Made by a program: the position numbers and the translations under genes. Under the pieces are notes generated by a model, which did not search any database, was not told the DNA's origin, and was given only the letters and a program-made list of their open reading frames with translations. A stretch of 64,000 nucleotides of DNA from Myxococcales bacterium (GTDB lineage: Bacteria; Myxococcota_A; Polyangia; Polyangiales; Polyangiaceae), in NCBI GenBank assembly GCA_004193285.1, contig SECP01000015.1, positions 1 to 64,000 of the forward strand, read 5' to 3'. Below, piece after piece: positions 1 to 9,269 of the stretch; within the stretch, counting starts at the first letter, position 1; every line of letters starts with the position of its first letter.

Positions 1-191
1 GGGGGGGTAAAGGGGACGCGCAACCTAATCTCTGATCGCCCTTCGAGCAACCCTCCGACGCTACGGGGGGCATCGGGCCGGGTCGCCTTGCTACAGACGG
101 CCACAACCTGTATGAAAACGGAGTCTTAGCTGCTCGGGCGAGGGGCCGAACGAAACTTGACGGACCGGGCTCGATCGGCCAGGTTGCAGCC

Positions 192-1163
192 GTGGTTGAC
201 GAAAAGTCGTCCCGGCGCGAGGCGCTCCAGCGAATCGGCCTGACCGGCGCGGTGCTGGGTGCGTCCGCGGTCACGGCTCGCTTGCTCTACGACCAGGGCG
301 GCTACGGGCTCTCGGCCCCGGAGGGCGAGCGGCAGGTGCGGGATTTCCGCGTCAAAGGTGACCCCAAGCTGCAAATGGCGATCGCCAAGAGCTCGCAGCA
401 GCCGGAGGAGCTCGTGCGGCGCGCGGTCGCGGCGCTCGGCGGCATGGGCAAGTTCATCTCGCGCGGAGACCTCGTCGCGATCAAGCCGAACATCGGCTGG
501 GACCGCATGCCGGTGCACGCCGCCAACACCAACCCGCGCGTGGTCGCGGAGGTGGTCAAGCTCTGCTTCGACGCCGGCGCCAAGCAAGTCGTGGTGACAG
601 ACGCTTCGTGCAACGAGCCGAACCGTTGCTTTCAAAAGTCCGGCATCTGGCGCGCCACCTACGCGCTCGGAGCGACCGTGATCCTCCCTTCCGCTCATCG
701 CTTCCGCGAGCTGCGCATGAAGGGGGACGTGCTCGACCTGTGGCCGGTCTACACGCCGCTCGTCAACGCGGACAAGATCATCAACATCCCCGTCGCGAAG
801 CACCACAACCTCTCCAAGTACACGGGGGCGATGAAGAACTGGTACGGCCTCCTCGGCGGCCGGCGCAACCGCCTGCACCAGAACATCGACGTTTCGATCG
901 CGGATTTGGCGACCTTCATGCGCCCCACGCTCACGATCGTGGACGCGACGCGCGTGCTGCTCCGCAACGGCCCTCAAGGCGGCAACATCGACGACGCCAA
1001 GGACATGCATCAGGTCATCGCCAGCTTGGACCAGGTGGCGTGTGACGCGTACGCCTGCGGCTTGATCGGCGAAAAGCCAGAGAACGTGAAGTACCTGAAG
1101 ATGGGTCACGAGCGCGGCATCGGCAACATGAACTGGCACGAAGTGCCGCAGATCGAGGTGTAA
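192..1163 (+). CDS. DUF362 domain protein with Tat-like signal
   Basis: A 323-residue protein with a GTG start. The N-terminus has a twin-arginine stretch (SSRREALQR) and a hydrophobic segment, so Tat export or membrane anchoring is likely. The body matches the DUF362 family: a KPNIGWDR segment near residue 98, a conserved CNEPNRC segment, and a KHHNLSKYTGAMKNWYG segment. DUF362 proteins commonly accompany iron-sulfur electron carriers, but their biochemical role is not settled. The stop lies one base before the start of a membrane polyferredoxin, so the two are almost certainly cotranscribed and probably form one redox module. The family call is confident; the reaction is unknown. Confidence 0.85.
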   Translation: MVDEKSSRREALQRIGLTGAVLGASAVTARLLYDQGGYGLSAPEGERQVRDFRVKGDPKLQMAIAKSSQQPEELVRRAVAALGGMGKFISRGDLVAIKPNIGWDRMPVHAANTNPRVVAEVVKLCFDAGAKQVVVTDASCNEPNRCFQKSGIWRATYALGATVILPSAHRFRELRMKGDVLDLWPVYTPLVNADKIINIPVAKHHNLSKYTGAMKNWYGLLGGRRNRLHQNIDVSIADLATFMRPTLTIVDATRVLLRNGPQGGNIDDAKDMHQVIASLDQVACDAYACGLIGEKPENVKYLKMGHERGIGNMNWHEVPQIEV

Positions 1164-1164
1164 C

Positions 1165-3120
1165 GTGGCCGCGCCTCAGGAGCCCGGACATCAGTTTCCG
1201 GAGGTCATTCCGTGGCTGACCGGCGAAGTCGGCCGCGTTCCCACGCTGGATTCCGCGCCGCGCCCCGAAGCACCGAAAACCAAGCGGCACTTGCCCATCG
1301 TCGCGCAGAGCGCGGCCATCGCTCCCGCCGCGCCGGTCGCCCCGCCCGTCGTGGCCAAAGCTCCGGCCAAGCCGGCCAAGCCGAAGAAGAAGCGCCCGGG
1401 CTCCGGCATCCCCGCGCGCAAGATCATCACCAACCTGGTGTGGCTGCGCCGCGCGTCGCAGGTCGGCTTCTTCGCGCTGTTCTTCTTCTTCCTGGCGCAG
1501 ACCGCGTTCCGCGGCACCTTCTCCGCGCAGTCCGGGGAGCCGGTGCGCTTGCCGCTGCCGGTCGAAGGCTTCTTGCTGGCGGACCCATTCGTCGCCGCGA
1601 TGACCCTGCTCAGCACCCACCAGGTGTACCGGGGCCTGGCGTGGTCACTCGGGATCGTCGCGCTCACGCTGGTGTTCGGGCGCGTGTTCTGCGGGTGGAT
1701 CTGCCCGTTCGGCACGCTGCACCACTTCTTCGCGTGGATCTTCCCGAGCCGTTACGGCAAGGGCATGAGCCGCATCGACGCCAACCTGACCCACGGCTGG
1801 CAGTCGCTGAAGTACTACTTGATGTGGGCGTTCCTGGCCGCAGCGGTCGCGGGTAGCGCCATCGGCGGGCTTTTGGACCCGATTTGCGTGGCGGTGCGCG
1901 CCATCGGCTTGGGCGTGATCCCGGCCTTGCAGTACCTGGGCATTCACGGCAACGACGCGATTGCGGCTAGCAACGTGCGCCCGCTGCAGGTCGCGGCGGA
2001 TGGCGCGCAGGACGTGCTGGCCCAGCAGCTGTGGACCGCCAACCAGAGCTACTTCCACCAAACCTGGCTCATCGTCTTCTTGCTCGTCGCGATTCTGTTC
2101 ATGAATCGCTTCATCCCGCGCTTCTGGTGCCGCGCGCTGTGCCCGCTGGGCGCCTTCTTGGGCGTGATGAGCCGCTTCGCGCTGTTCGGGATGGAGAAAG
2201 ATCACGCCAAGTGCACGGACTGCAACCTGTGCCTCGTGAATTGCCAGGGCGCGGATAGCCCTCAGGGCGGCGTCAAGCACCGGCAGGACGAGTGCCACAT
2301 GTGCCTCAACTGCGAGAGTGCCTGCCCGGAAGACGTCATCAAGTTCCGCTTTCTGCCGAACCGCAAGGGCACCGTGCAAAAGCCGGATCTGCAGCGCCGC
2401 ACCGTCATCGCTTCGGCGGCGGCGGGCGCGGTCGCGATCCCGGCCATGCGCATCGCGAACTGGCCGGACCGCGCCTACAGCGAGAAGGTGATTCGCCCGC
2501 CGGGCTCGGTGGAGGAGCGCGAGTTCTTGGAGCGCTGCATCCGCTGTGCGGAGTGCATGAAGGTGTGCCCGAACAACGCGCTCCACCCCGCGTTCTTCGA
2601 GGCCGGGCTCGAAGGGCTGTGGACGCCCATCCTCGTGCCGCGCATTGGCTACTGTGAGTACAGCTGCGTGCTGTGCGGCCAGGTCTGCCCGACGGGCGCG
2701 ATTCAGAAGATCGACGAGCTGCAGAAGACGGGTAAAGACGACAAGACGGGCAAGGAGCAGAAGCCCATCAGCATGGGCACGGCCATGTACGACCAGGGCC
2801 GCTGCTTGCCTTGGGCGATGGCGACCCCGTGCATCGTGTGCGAGGAGTTCTGTCCGACTTCGCCGAAGGCAATCTGGGCGGAAGACGTCGAGGTTCCGAA
2901 GCGTGAGAGCAAGTACAAGGGCAAGGGCGAGGCCCTCGCGATGGAGACCGTCAAGGTGCAGCGCCCGCACGTCGACCCTTCTTTGTGCATCGGCTGCGGC
3001 GCCTGCGAAAAGGTCTGCCCGATCGTGGACAAGCCGGCGGTTTACGTGACCAACGCCGGCGAGACGCGCAGCAAGACGAACGTGATCTTGTTGGAGAACA
3101 CCAGCTACGGTCAGGGCTGA
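1165..3120 (+). CDS. NapH/NosR-like membrane polyferredoxin fused to a NapG-like ferredoxin part
   Basis: A 651-residue membrane iron-sulfur protein with a GTG start one base after the DUF362 gene. After an Ala/Pro/Lys-rich leader (about 1-85) come several membrane segments carrying GRVFCGWICPFG and FWCRALCPLGAF, hallmarks of NapH/NosR/CcoG-type proteins. Cysteine clusters follow: CTDCNLCLVNC, CHMCLNCESACP, CIRCAECMKVCP, CVLCGQVCPTGA, CIVCEEFCP and CIGCGACEKVCP. At about residues 407-428 a second twin-arginine plus hydrophobic stretch (DLQRRTVIASAAAG) precedes the C-terminal clusters, as if a NapH-like half were joined to a NapG-like half. Role inferred: transfer of electrons between membrane quinol and a periplasmic or cytoplasmic partner, probably with the DUF362 protein. 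The terminal reductase is not in the window. Confidence 0.85.
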   Translation: MAAPQEPGHQFPEVIPWLTGEVGRVPTLDSAPRPEAPKTKRHLPIVAQSAAIAPAAPVAPPVVAKAPAKPAKPKKKRPGSGIPARKIITNLVWLRRASQVGFFALFFFFLAQTAFRGTFSAQSGEPVRLPLPVEGFLLADPFVAAMTLLSTHQVYRGLAWSLGIVALTLVFGRVFCGWICPFGTLHHFFAWIFPSRYGKGMSRIDANLTHGWQSLKYYLMWAFLAAAVAGSAIGGLLDPICVAVRAIGLGVIPALQYLGIHGNDAIAASNVRPLQVAADGAQDVLAQQLWTANQSYFHQTWLIVFLLVAILFMNRFIPRFWCRALCPLGAFLGVMSRFALFGMEKDHAKCTDCNLCLVNCQGADSPQGGVKHRQDECHMCLNCESACPEDVIKFRFLPNRKGTVQKPDLQRRTVIASAAAGAVAIPAMRIANWPDRAYSEKVIRPPGSVEEREFLERCIRCAECMKVCPNNALHPAFFEAGLEGLWTPILVPRIGYCEYSCVLCGQVCPTGAIQKIDELQKTGKDDKTGKEQKPISMGTAMYDQGRCLPWAMATPCIVCEEFCPTSPKAIWAEDVEVPKRESKYKGKGEALAMETVKVQRPHVDPSLCIGCGACEKVCPIVDKPAVYVTNAGETRSKTNVILLENTSYGQG

Positions 3121-3686
3121 GCGGGCGCGCTCAGCACCACGAGCTCGTTCTTCACCTCACGGACGTTGGCGGCTTGGCGCGCGGCGCGCTCGATGGCCGC
3201 GCGCTCCTCGGCCGTGTTCACTTGCCCGCTGAGCCTGACTCGCCCGTCTTTTGCGATGACGGTCACCCGCCGCGCGGTGGTCGAGAGCGACTTGTCGGCG
3301 GACAGCAGGGCCCGGATCTCGCGCAGGGACTCGCGGTCACTCTCGCTATCCGCCTTGTCCAGATTGCGGTCGAGGGCCTGAGTGCTCCGGCCCGGAGGCA
3401 GCTCGTCGACACTGGGGCGCGGGGCGCCCACGCCGGAAGAAGGAACGAGCGGCTTTTCGTCCGCCGATGTCATCGGGGGCGCCACCGGGGAGGGGATGCT
3501 CGGCGCGTTGGTGGGGATGGTCGCGGCTCCGGGCTGCGCGCTCGCGCCGGTCTCGGTGCTGCTGACCAGCGCGGTTTGGGTGGGGAGGGTGGAAGCCGCG
3601 GTCGGCTCGGCGGGCGATCGGCTCTCGCGCGAGCACGCCGCAGCTAGGGTCAAAGCGGAAAACAGCGCGACGTTGGGCAGCTTCAT
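3111..3686 (-). CDS. BON-domain lipoprotein
   Basis: A 191-residue predicted lipoprotein. The signal peptide ends in a lipobox (LTLAAACS). An Ala/Pro/Ser/Thr-rich linker follows, and a BON domain occupies about residues 125-187, recognisable from the VIAKDGRVRLSGQVNTAEE segment and the VKNELVV end. BON domains are phospholipid- or membrane-binding modules of OsmY-type periplasmic proteins. The ATG start has a good ribosome site (AAGGAG, 7 nt upstream). The 3' end overlaps the convergent polyferredoxin gene by 10 bp. Likely role: envelope stress or envelope integrity, inferred from the domain only. Confidence 0.8.
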   Translation of the reverse strand: MKLPNVALFSALTLAAACSRESRSPAEPTAASTLPTQTALVSSTETGASAQPGAATIPTNAPSIPSPVAPPMTSADEKPLVPSSGVGAPRPSVDELPPGRSTQALDRNLDKADSESDRESLREIRALLSADKSLSTTARRVTVIAKDGRVRLSGQVNTAEERAAIERAARQAANVREVKNELVVLSAPAQP

Positions 3687-3964
3687 GGGGGGCTCCTTGT
3701 CTGGCGCCGGAGGAGCAAGGGCCGTGCCCCCGCTCCATCGCTTCGCCGTGCGGCTTTTGCCCGCGACCCGGCGCCCCGAGCGGGCGTTCCGGACGCACTT
3801 GGTCGACGCCCGGGGAAAAATTCATCGGCGGACCGAAGGAACGAGGCGACCTGGACTCCAAGTAATTCTGGAGCCTGGTTGGACAGGGCTGCCTGCTCAC
3901 GCGAGCACGGGCCGAGGGTCGGCGTGTGCGCGCACTTCTTTGGACTTTACGGAGGACACGCACG

Positions 3965-5602
3965 ATGTCATGGGGATTTTTCGTTCGAAGGTCGGTGGGT
4001 AGGGAGCTCGAGCGCGCAAAGCTCGAGTTGCTTGGCGGCGCGCTGCTCGCGCTCTCCAGCTTTGCCGGCTGCGCGAGCGACGGTGAGGTGGTCGAAAGCG
4101 AAGAGGCGGTCGGCGAGGTGAGCAATGCCCTCACCACCCACGAAACTGCGTGCAACGGCGACCCTCGCGTTTGGGAGGGCCTCGTCACGTTCGACGAGTG
4201 CGTGGGCGCTCGGCTCTTCTTCGACGAGAAGTTCAACGGAAATGGCCGAACGTGCGGCTCTTGTCACCCCGCTGGCAACAACTTCACCATCGACCGCACG
4301 TTCATGCAGTCGCTCCCCGCGACCGACCCGCTCTTCGTAGCGGACAATCCGAGCCTCCCCCTCGCGAGCTTGGAGGTCCCGGAGCTGCACACCTTCGGCC
4401 TCATCCGCGAAAACTTGGACGGCTTTGGCGACCTCGATCACAAGTTCGTGTTGCGAGGCGTACCGCACTTGTTCTCGATGTCCACCACGCTCGCGCGCGA
4501 TACGACGGACGGTACGAGCGCGGCCTTCGCCGAGCGCGCCGGTTGGTCCGGGGACGGCGTGACCGGCGGCACGCTGCGCGACTTCACCAACGGCGCGATC
4601 GAGCAACATTTCACGAAAGACCTCGGCCGCACTCCCGGCACCTCGTTCCGCTTGGCAACCGCCAGCGAGCTGGACCGGATTCGCGTGTTTCAGCTGGCGC
4701 TCGGCCGTCGCAACGAGCTCAACCTGAACAACGTGCACCTCAGCGACTCGTTCGCGGAGCAAGGTCGCCTGGACTTTTTGGATCCGCAGATTGGCCGCTG
4801 CAACGAGTGCCACGGCAACGCCGGCGCCAACGCGCGCGTGACCGGTAAAAACGCGAACTTCTTCGGCAACTTCGATCAGTTCGCGGCGGACCACGCCTCT
4901 TTGCCGGTTCTCAGCGGCGTGACCATCCGCGATGGCGGCTTCGGCGGGCAATCGCTGGTAACGCCCAACGTCAAGGTCGCGGTTTCGAGCACCTCGCCGG
5001 ACGGCTTTGGTGACGGGTCGTTCAACACCGCGCCGCTCATCGAGGCGGCAGACACCGGCCCCTTCTTCCACCACAACAACCTCGGCTCGGAAGGACCGGG
5101 CATCAACCTGCCGTCGGCGATCGGCTTCTATTCGAGCGCCAACTTCAACAGCTCACCCGCCGGCCAGAAGCTCATTCAGCAATTCGGCACGCCCATCACG
5201 CTGCCGGGCAACTCGATCGTGGAGATTGCGGCTTTCCTTCGCGTGCTCAACACCTTCTTCAACCTGGACCTGGCGACCCAGCGCCTCAACGCGGCCAAGC
5301 GCCTCAACAGCGCTTATTGGGATTACCGCAAAGAGGTGCAGCAAGGGCTGCTCAAGCTCGGACGCAAAGAGGTGGCGGACGCGCTCCGGGTCTTGTCCAG
5401 CCCCGATGGCCCGCCGCTGCACGTGGCGGAGCAAGCGACGGTGTCGACCATCTTGTCCAAGCTCGACGCGGCCATCGCGACCACGGACCCGGCGACGCGC
5501 CTCACCCGCACGAACGAAGCGCTCGCGCTGATCGCCGGCGTCCGGCCTAGCTTCGGCACCGGGGTCGCGTTCACGCTGGGCTCCGGAACGCTCATGTTCT
5601 GA
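3965..5602 (+). CDS. Secreted di-heme cytochrome c-like lipoprotein
   Basis: A 545-residue exported protein. The ATG at 3965 is chosen because GGAGG lies at 3951-3955, 9 nt upstream; the reading frame is open further upstream without such a site. The N-terminus has basic residues, a hydrophobic stretch and a cysteine (SSFAGCAS), consistent with a lipoprotein. Two heme-attachment motifs are visible, CGSCH near residue 96 and CNECH near residue 279. The second half resembles the di-heme peroxidase/MauG-like superfamily (FHHNNLGSEG, IVEIAAFLRVLNTF). It probably transfers electrons or reduces peroxide outside the cytoplasm; the substrate is unknown. It is transcribed alone, divergent from the BON lipoprotein. 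Confidence 0.75.
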   Translation: MSWGFFVRRSVGRELERAKLELLGGALLALSSFAGCASDGEVVESEEAVGEVSNALTTHETACNGDPRVWEGLVTFDECVGARLFFDEKFNGNGRTCGSCHPAGNNFTIDRTFMQSLPATDPLFVADNPSLPLASLEVPELHTFGLIRENLDGFGDLDHKFVLRGVPHLFSMSTTLARDTTDGTSAAFAERAGWSGDGVTGGTLRDFTNGAIEQHFTKDLGRTPGTSFRLATASELDRIRVFQLALGRRNELNLNNVHLSDSFAEQGRLDFLDPQIGRCNECHGNAGANARVTGKNANFFGNFDQFAADHASLPVLSGVTIRDGGFGGQSLVTPNVKVAVSSTSPDGFGDGSFNTAPLIEAADTGPFFHHNNLGSEGPGINLPSAIGFYSSANFNSSPAGQKLIQQFGTPITLPGNSIVEIAAFLRVLNTFFNLDLATQRLNAAKRLNSAYWDYRKEVQQGLLKLGRKEVADALRVLSSPDGPPLHVAEQATVSTILSKLDAAIATTDPATRLTRTNEALALIAGVRPSFGTGVAFTLGSGTLMF

Positions 5603-5607
5603 GGTCT

Positions 5608-5624
5608 CGTCGGCAGAGCCGACG
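5608..5624. terminator. Hairpin between convergent genes
   Basis: A perfect 7-bp inverted repeat (CGTCGGC / GCCGACG) with a 3-nt loop lies just after the stop of the di-heme protein and before the stop of the convergent small gene. There is no T-run on either side, so intrinsic termination is only possible, not shown. Confidence 0.35.
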
Positions 5625-5633
5625 TCAGCGAGC

Positions 5634-5879
5634 TCAGAGCTTTCTCGCGAGCTCCTCGTCGAGCTTGCTGCGCGTCGCTCGCAAGCTACCTAGCCGCGCT
5701 TCGTCGTACCGTGAGGAGGCGAGCGCGGCGGCGTAGCGCGGCTCGACCTCGTCACGGAGGCGCTGAGCGGCGGCGAGCGCCTCCTCTCGCTCCTTTTCCC
5801 GCTTGTCGTGCCAGCCCGCGAGCAGCAGCTCCGCGAACCGGTAAGCCTGAAGGCACGCCTCGAGATCGTCGACGACCAT
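5634..5879 (-). CDS. Small charged coiled-coil protein
   Basis: An 81-residue protein, not recognised. It is rich in Ala, Glu, Arg and Leu, and the middle (REKEREEALAAAQRLRDEVE) should form a coiled coil. No signal peptide or membrane segment is seen. It starts 17 bp after the stop of the lipoprotein gene, so it is probably the last gene of the TonB receptor operon. Coding is supported by the operon spacing and by good codon use in a frame with few alternatives. Confidence 0.5.
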   Translation of the reverse strand: MVVDDLEACLQAYRFAELLLAGWHDKREKEREEALAAAQRLRDEVEPRYAAALASSRYDEARLGSLRATRSKLDEELARKL

Positions 5880-5896
5880 CGCGACTGGAAGCTACC

Positions 5897-7159
5897 TCAG
5901 AAACGACCGACATCGCGAGGAGGCAAGCCGAAGCGTCGCTCCACCTTGACGGTGGCATGAGACAAAACGCCGCCCTCCTCCGTCAACCCGAAGTGGTGAA
6001 CGACGCCGCCCTCGCGCTGGGCGTCCGCCACCACGCATTGACCGCAATTGGCCGCGCAGGCGATGCCGCCGAGCGTGAAGGGCACGCCTTCCGACTCGAG
6101 CAGCCTTTCCGCGCGCCCCGTGGCCAGGTCGAGCGCGAGCAAGGAGTCTTGCGCCTCCGCCTCGCCGGTCGCGGAAAACCGCCCGAAGGTCGTGAGCAGC
6201 AACGTGCTGGCGGAGGCATAAGCCCCGGAGGAGCCTACCGGCGCGTCGCCCCACGCGTCCGCGCGGAAGGTTTGCTTCAGCCGCGGCGCCGGGGCGAGCT
6301 CGACGAGGCCCACGCCGGAGAACGCCTGTTGGCTGTTGCCGTTCGAGTCCACCAAGGCGCTGCACAGCACCGCAAGCTCCGCGCCACTCGGCGCCAGCAC
6401 CATGCTGGAGCAGCCGCGCAGGCCCTCCAGCACGAGCACGTCTTCGATCGAATCCGTTTCAGGGTCGAGCCGGGCGATGCGGGAAGGCACCGTCGCGGTG
6501 AAGCCCCGCAGCGGGAGTGTTCCGAGCAGCACGTAGGCGGAGCCGCCGGCGACCACGAGCTTGTCGGGGCGGGGGAGGTGCGCGGCGCTATCGTCGCCGA
6601 GCGCGCCGCGTAGATCGATGGTGCCGAGGAGCTCGCCCGAGCTCGGGTTTACGATCAGCAGGTCATCGCCCGCGTCGAAGGGCTGCCGGCCAGGGTCGCG
6701 GTTGTGCCCGAAGCGCGCCACGTAGCCCTTGTTCGAAGAAATTGCGACGAAGTCGTGGGGATTGGAAGGGAACCCGGTCGCCACGTCCACACGCCGCGCG
6801 ACCCTTCCCGTGGCTAGCTCCAGCCACAGCACGCGCGAGGCCGAAGCCGCGCGATCGAGGAGCGGTAGCTCGGCGCCGACCGCTGGCTCGCTCGTCAGCA
6901 CCACGTCCCCGCTCAGGCTCACATCCGCGCCTCCCGCCAGCACCTCGCTCGCCGCGAGGGACTCCGTCAGCACCGTGCCCTCCAAGCTGAGCAGCGCGAC
7001 GTTGACCGATTGATAGTCCGATTCCACGACGCTGAAACCGCGACCGCACGCGCCCTGCCCGGCCTCCGCCAGCTGCGGCACCCCGCCACTCGTGGAAGGC
7101 GGCGCGGGTACATCGCAAGCCGCGAGCAGCAGCGCGCCCGGGAGAACCAGCGATTTCAC
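5897..7159 (-). CDS. Lipoprotein partner of TonB receptor (beta-propeller-like)
   Basis: A 420-residue predicted lipoprotein with a lipobox at LLLAACD. The GTG start overlaps the stop of the upstream TonB receptor gene (GTGA), so translation is coupled. The body has repeated short blocks such as SGELLGTIDLRG, SRIARLDPETDSIEDV and SLLALDLATGRAERLL. These look like beta-propeller blades, as in surface or periplasmic proteins that work with TonB receptors. Cysteines near the C-terminus (CAANCGQC) may bind a metal or form disulfides. Inferred role: ligand capture for the neighbouring receptor. The ligand (siderophore, metal or cofactor) cannot be told from sequence. Confidence 0.7.
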   Translation of the reverse strand: MKSLVLPGALLLAACDVPAPPSTSGGVPQLAEAGQGACGRGFSVVESDYQSVNVALLSLEGTVLTESLAASEVLAGGADVSLSGDVVLTSEPAVGAELPLLDRAASASRVLWLELATGRVARRVDVATGFPSNPHDFVAISSNKGYVARFGHNRDPGRQPFDAGDDLLIVNPSSGELLGTIDLRGALGDDSAAHLPRPDKLVVAGGSAYVLLGTLPLRGFTATVPSRIARLDPETDSIEDVLVLEGLRGCSSMVLAPSGAELAVLCSALVDSNGNSQQAFSGVGLVELAPAPRLKQTFRADAWGDAPVGSSGAYASASTLLLTTFGRFSATGEAEAQDSLLALDLATGRAERLLESEGVPFTLGGIACAANCGQCVVADAQREGGVVHHFGLTEEGGVLSHATVKVERRFGLPPRDVGRF

Positions 7160-9141
7160 TGGAGCCTGCCCTCCACGCTCAGATGAAAGCTGCGCCCGCT
7201 CAGCGGTACCCCAATCGCGTCCAGCTCGGCCGCGTTCAGCACGTTGCGCACCGCGGCTCGCAGCGCGAGCACCTGGCCCCGGAGCAGCGCGCTTGCATGA
7301 AGGTCCAGCACGGTTTGATGGGGCACCACCAAGAGCCCGGCCGCATCCGCGTACTTGGACGCGCGGTGCAGGACGCGCGCTCCCGCGGCGAGTCGCTCGA
7401 AGGGCAGCTTCGGCCAGGGCTCCCTCGTGAACAGCTCCCCTTCCGCCATCGCCACCAGGCGCGAGCGAAAAGGGAGGATTCGGTTACGCTCCGCCCGGCC
7501 GCTCGTCACGTTGCGGGGGTCCAACAGGGTGCCGGTGGCGCTCATCAAGACGCAGCCGAGCAGCTCGACCGCGAGCGCCGATTCGAGCCCGAGCAGGCGC
7601 GCCTCGCCGACATTGTAGGGCGAGATCGCGGTGGGGCTGGTTTGACGGTAGGCGATGAGCTCGGAGGCCTCCCGCGCGAAGCCGAACGCGTCCGCTTGCA
7701 GGCGCCAGCTGCGCTCGCCGCCCTGGAGCCGAAAACCGAGGTCCACGCTCGGGCCCCGTTCGGCACGAAGCGCGGCGTTGCCGTGGACGTTCGCGGAGAC
7801 GCCGTACAGCTCGCCGAGCGTCGGCGTGCGCGAGTAGTGCCCTACGTTGGCTCGGAGCTGGAGGAAGTCCGTGAGCGTGGCCTTCACGCCGAGACGAAGC
7901 ACCGGGCTCAGGACCGCCGCTCGCCGCTCGGTCGAGTCGCCGGTGGCCGTATCGCGCTCGACCGCCACCGCAGCCACGAACGTCAAGCGCTCGCCGGCCC
8001 GAAGCTCGCCCGCGAGGCCCGGACGAAGCAGCAGCCGCGACGCGGTGACGCGGCTCTGACCGGTGTAGCCGGCGTCGATACGCTCCCTCGCGATCGTGGC
8101 CGAGGGAATCACCGAGACCGCGCGCGCGAGTCGCTTTTCCAGCCGCGCGCTTTGCTCGAGACGCTCACCGCTGGACCACGCGCTCGCGGCGGGGATCACC
8201 TCCCGCAGAGGGTCGCTCAGCGACGTGGTGGTCCGGAGCGCGCTCGTGACGAGCTGCAGCGCGCAATCGTCGGTGCCGACGGTGGCGGCGCAATCCACGC
8301 GTACGTTGACTGCCCCCAGCAGACGGTCCGAGGTCGTGCGCGCCCGGTCGTCGGGCAACGCGGCGGTACCGGGAGTTCCTTGCTCCCGGTAATATCCATG
8401 CAGCACGCCCAGCACCCGAATGCGCGGAGAAGGATCGTACCGGCTGATGCTCCACAGCGAGTAGGCAGAAAAATCCGCGTTGACGCGCCGCTGCTGCGCG
8501 CCGCGCGCGTCCCTGAACGTCCAATCGTTGTCGGCGGACTCGCGCGCGACCAAGAGGCTCGCTCGCGCGCGCTTGCCGGAGACTCCGGTCCTCGCGAACG
8601 CGCTCTGCTCGCCGAAGCTGCCCAAGGCAAAGCCCGCGCCCACCCGCGAGCGGGCGTCGAACAGCGGCTCGAACGACACCGCGCCGCCCATGCTCGCGCG
8701 ATCCAGCTCGAGCGGCGAGCTGCCCCGATACACCTCGACTCGGCGCACCAATGACAGCGGAACCGTCGAAAGGTCTGCGGTGCCGGTCAGGTCGTCGTTG
8801 AGCCGCACGCCGGCCAGGTAGACCGGAGTCTGCGCGCTGGTCGCCCCGCGAATGGAAGCGGTGGCGAGATCGGAAGACGAGCCGGTGCGAGACACTTGCA
8901 CCCCCGGCACCGCCGCCAGCACGTCCGCCGAGGAGGCACCGGGCTCACGCAGCCTCTCCCCCACCACCGCGGTGGAGGCGGCCACGTCGTCGCGCCGGCC
9001 GGTCGGAGCGAGCTCACCGCGCACCTCGATGGTCGCCTCTTGCCCGAGGGCGCGGCCCGCCGTCAGCCAAACCGCCAGCGCCAGTGCGCCGACCGCGTGG
9101 CGAGGGAGCGCGCCGAAAGATCGAGGAGGGACCGAGAGCAT
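7156..9141 (-). CDS. TonB-dependent outer-membrane receptor
   Basis: A 661-residue protein using the ATG at 9141. The frame stays open upstream, but this start places a clean signal peptide (AVGALALAVWLTAGRALGQ) at the N-terminus. The plug domain covers about residues 30-150, with ADVLAAVPGVQVSRTGS, ASIRGATSAQTPVYLAGVRL and RRVEVYRGSSPLELD. The rest is rich in alternating beta-strand patterns of a 22-strand barrel. The extreme C-terminus ends in RLQ rather than the aromatic residue typical of barrels. It imports a scarce ligand using TonB energy. It is followed by a coupled lipoprotein and diverges from a MarR regulator, whose product may control it. Confidence 0.85.
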   Translation of the reverse strand: MLSVPPRSFGALPRHAVGALALAVWLTAGRALGQEATIEVRGELAPTGRRDDVAASTAVVGERLREPGASSADVLAAVPGVQVSRTGSSSDLATASIRGATSAQTPVYLAGVRLNDDLTGTADLSTVPLSLVRRVEVYRGSSPLELDRASMGGAVSFEPLFDARSRVGAGFALGSFGEQSAFARTGVSGKRARASLLVARESADNDWTFRDARGAQQRRVNADFSAYSLWSISRYDPSPRIRVLGVLHGYYREQGTPGTAALPDDRARTTSDRLLGAVNVRVDCAATVGTDDCALQLVTSALRTTTSLSDPLREVIPAASAWSSGERLEQSARLEKRLARAVSVIPSATIARERIDAGYTGQSRVTASRLLLRPGLAGELRAGERLTFVAAVAVERDTATGDSTERRAAVLSPVLRLGVKATLTDFLQLRANVGHYSRTPTLGELYGVSANVHGNAALRAERGPSVDLGFRLQGGERSWRLQADAFGFAREASELIAYRQTSPTAISPYNVGEARLLGLESALAVELLGCVLMSATGTLLDPRNVTSGRAERNRILPFRSRLVAMAEGELFTREPWPKLPFERLAAGARVLHRASKYADAAGLLVVPHQTVLDLHASALLRGQVLALRAAVRNVLNAAELDAIGVPLSGRSFHLSVEGRLQ

Positions 9142-9269
9142 CGAACGATGCCCGCCTGCTAGCACGGTGCCCGGACGGGCGCGCCGAAGAACCGGCAGGG
9201 CGGAGGGGGAAACTGCGCCTCGGGGCGGGCATTGCGCTCGGGCGCGAGGAGTCGTATGGGAGCCAATAT

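Noticed and set aside
1..191. A promoter or gene in the left-edge segment
   Set aside because: It is upstream of the DUF362 gene and contains a short G-run but no convincing -35/-10 pair or coding frame that I can support.
126..1139. A 337-codon open frame on the minus strand across the DUF362 gene
   Set aside because: It mirrors the real gene on the other strand, is full of Arg/Val/His/Asp as expected for an antisense frame of GC-rich DNA, and has no family feature.
4125..4340. Small alternative frames inside the di-heme gene
   Set aside because: They are short, Arg/Ser-rich and lie inside a frame with two heme motifs.
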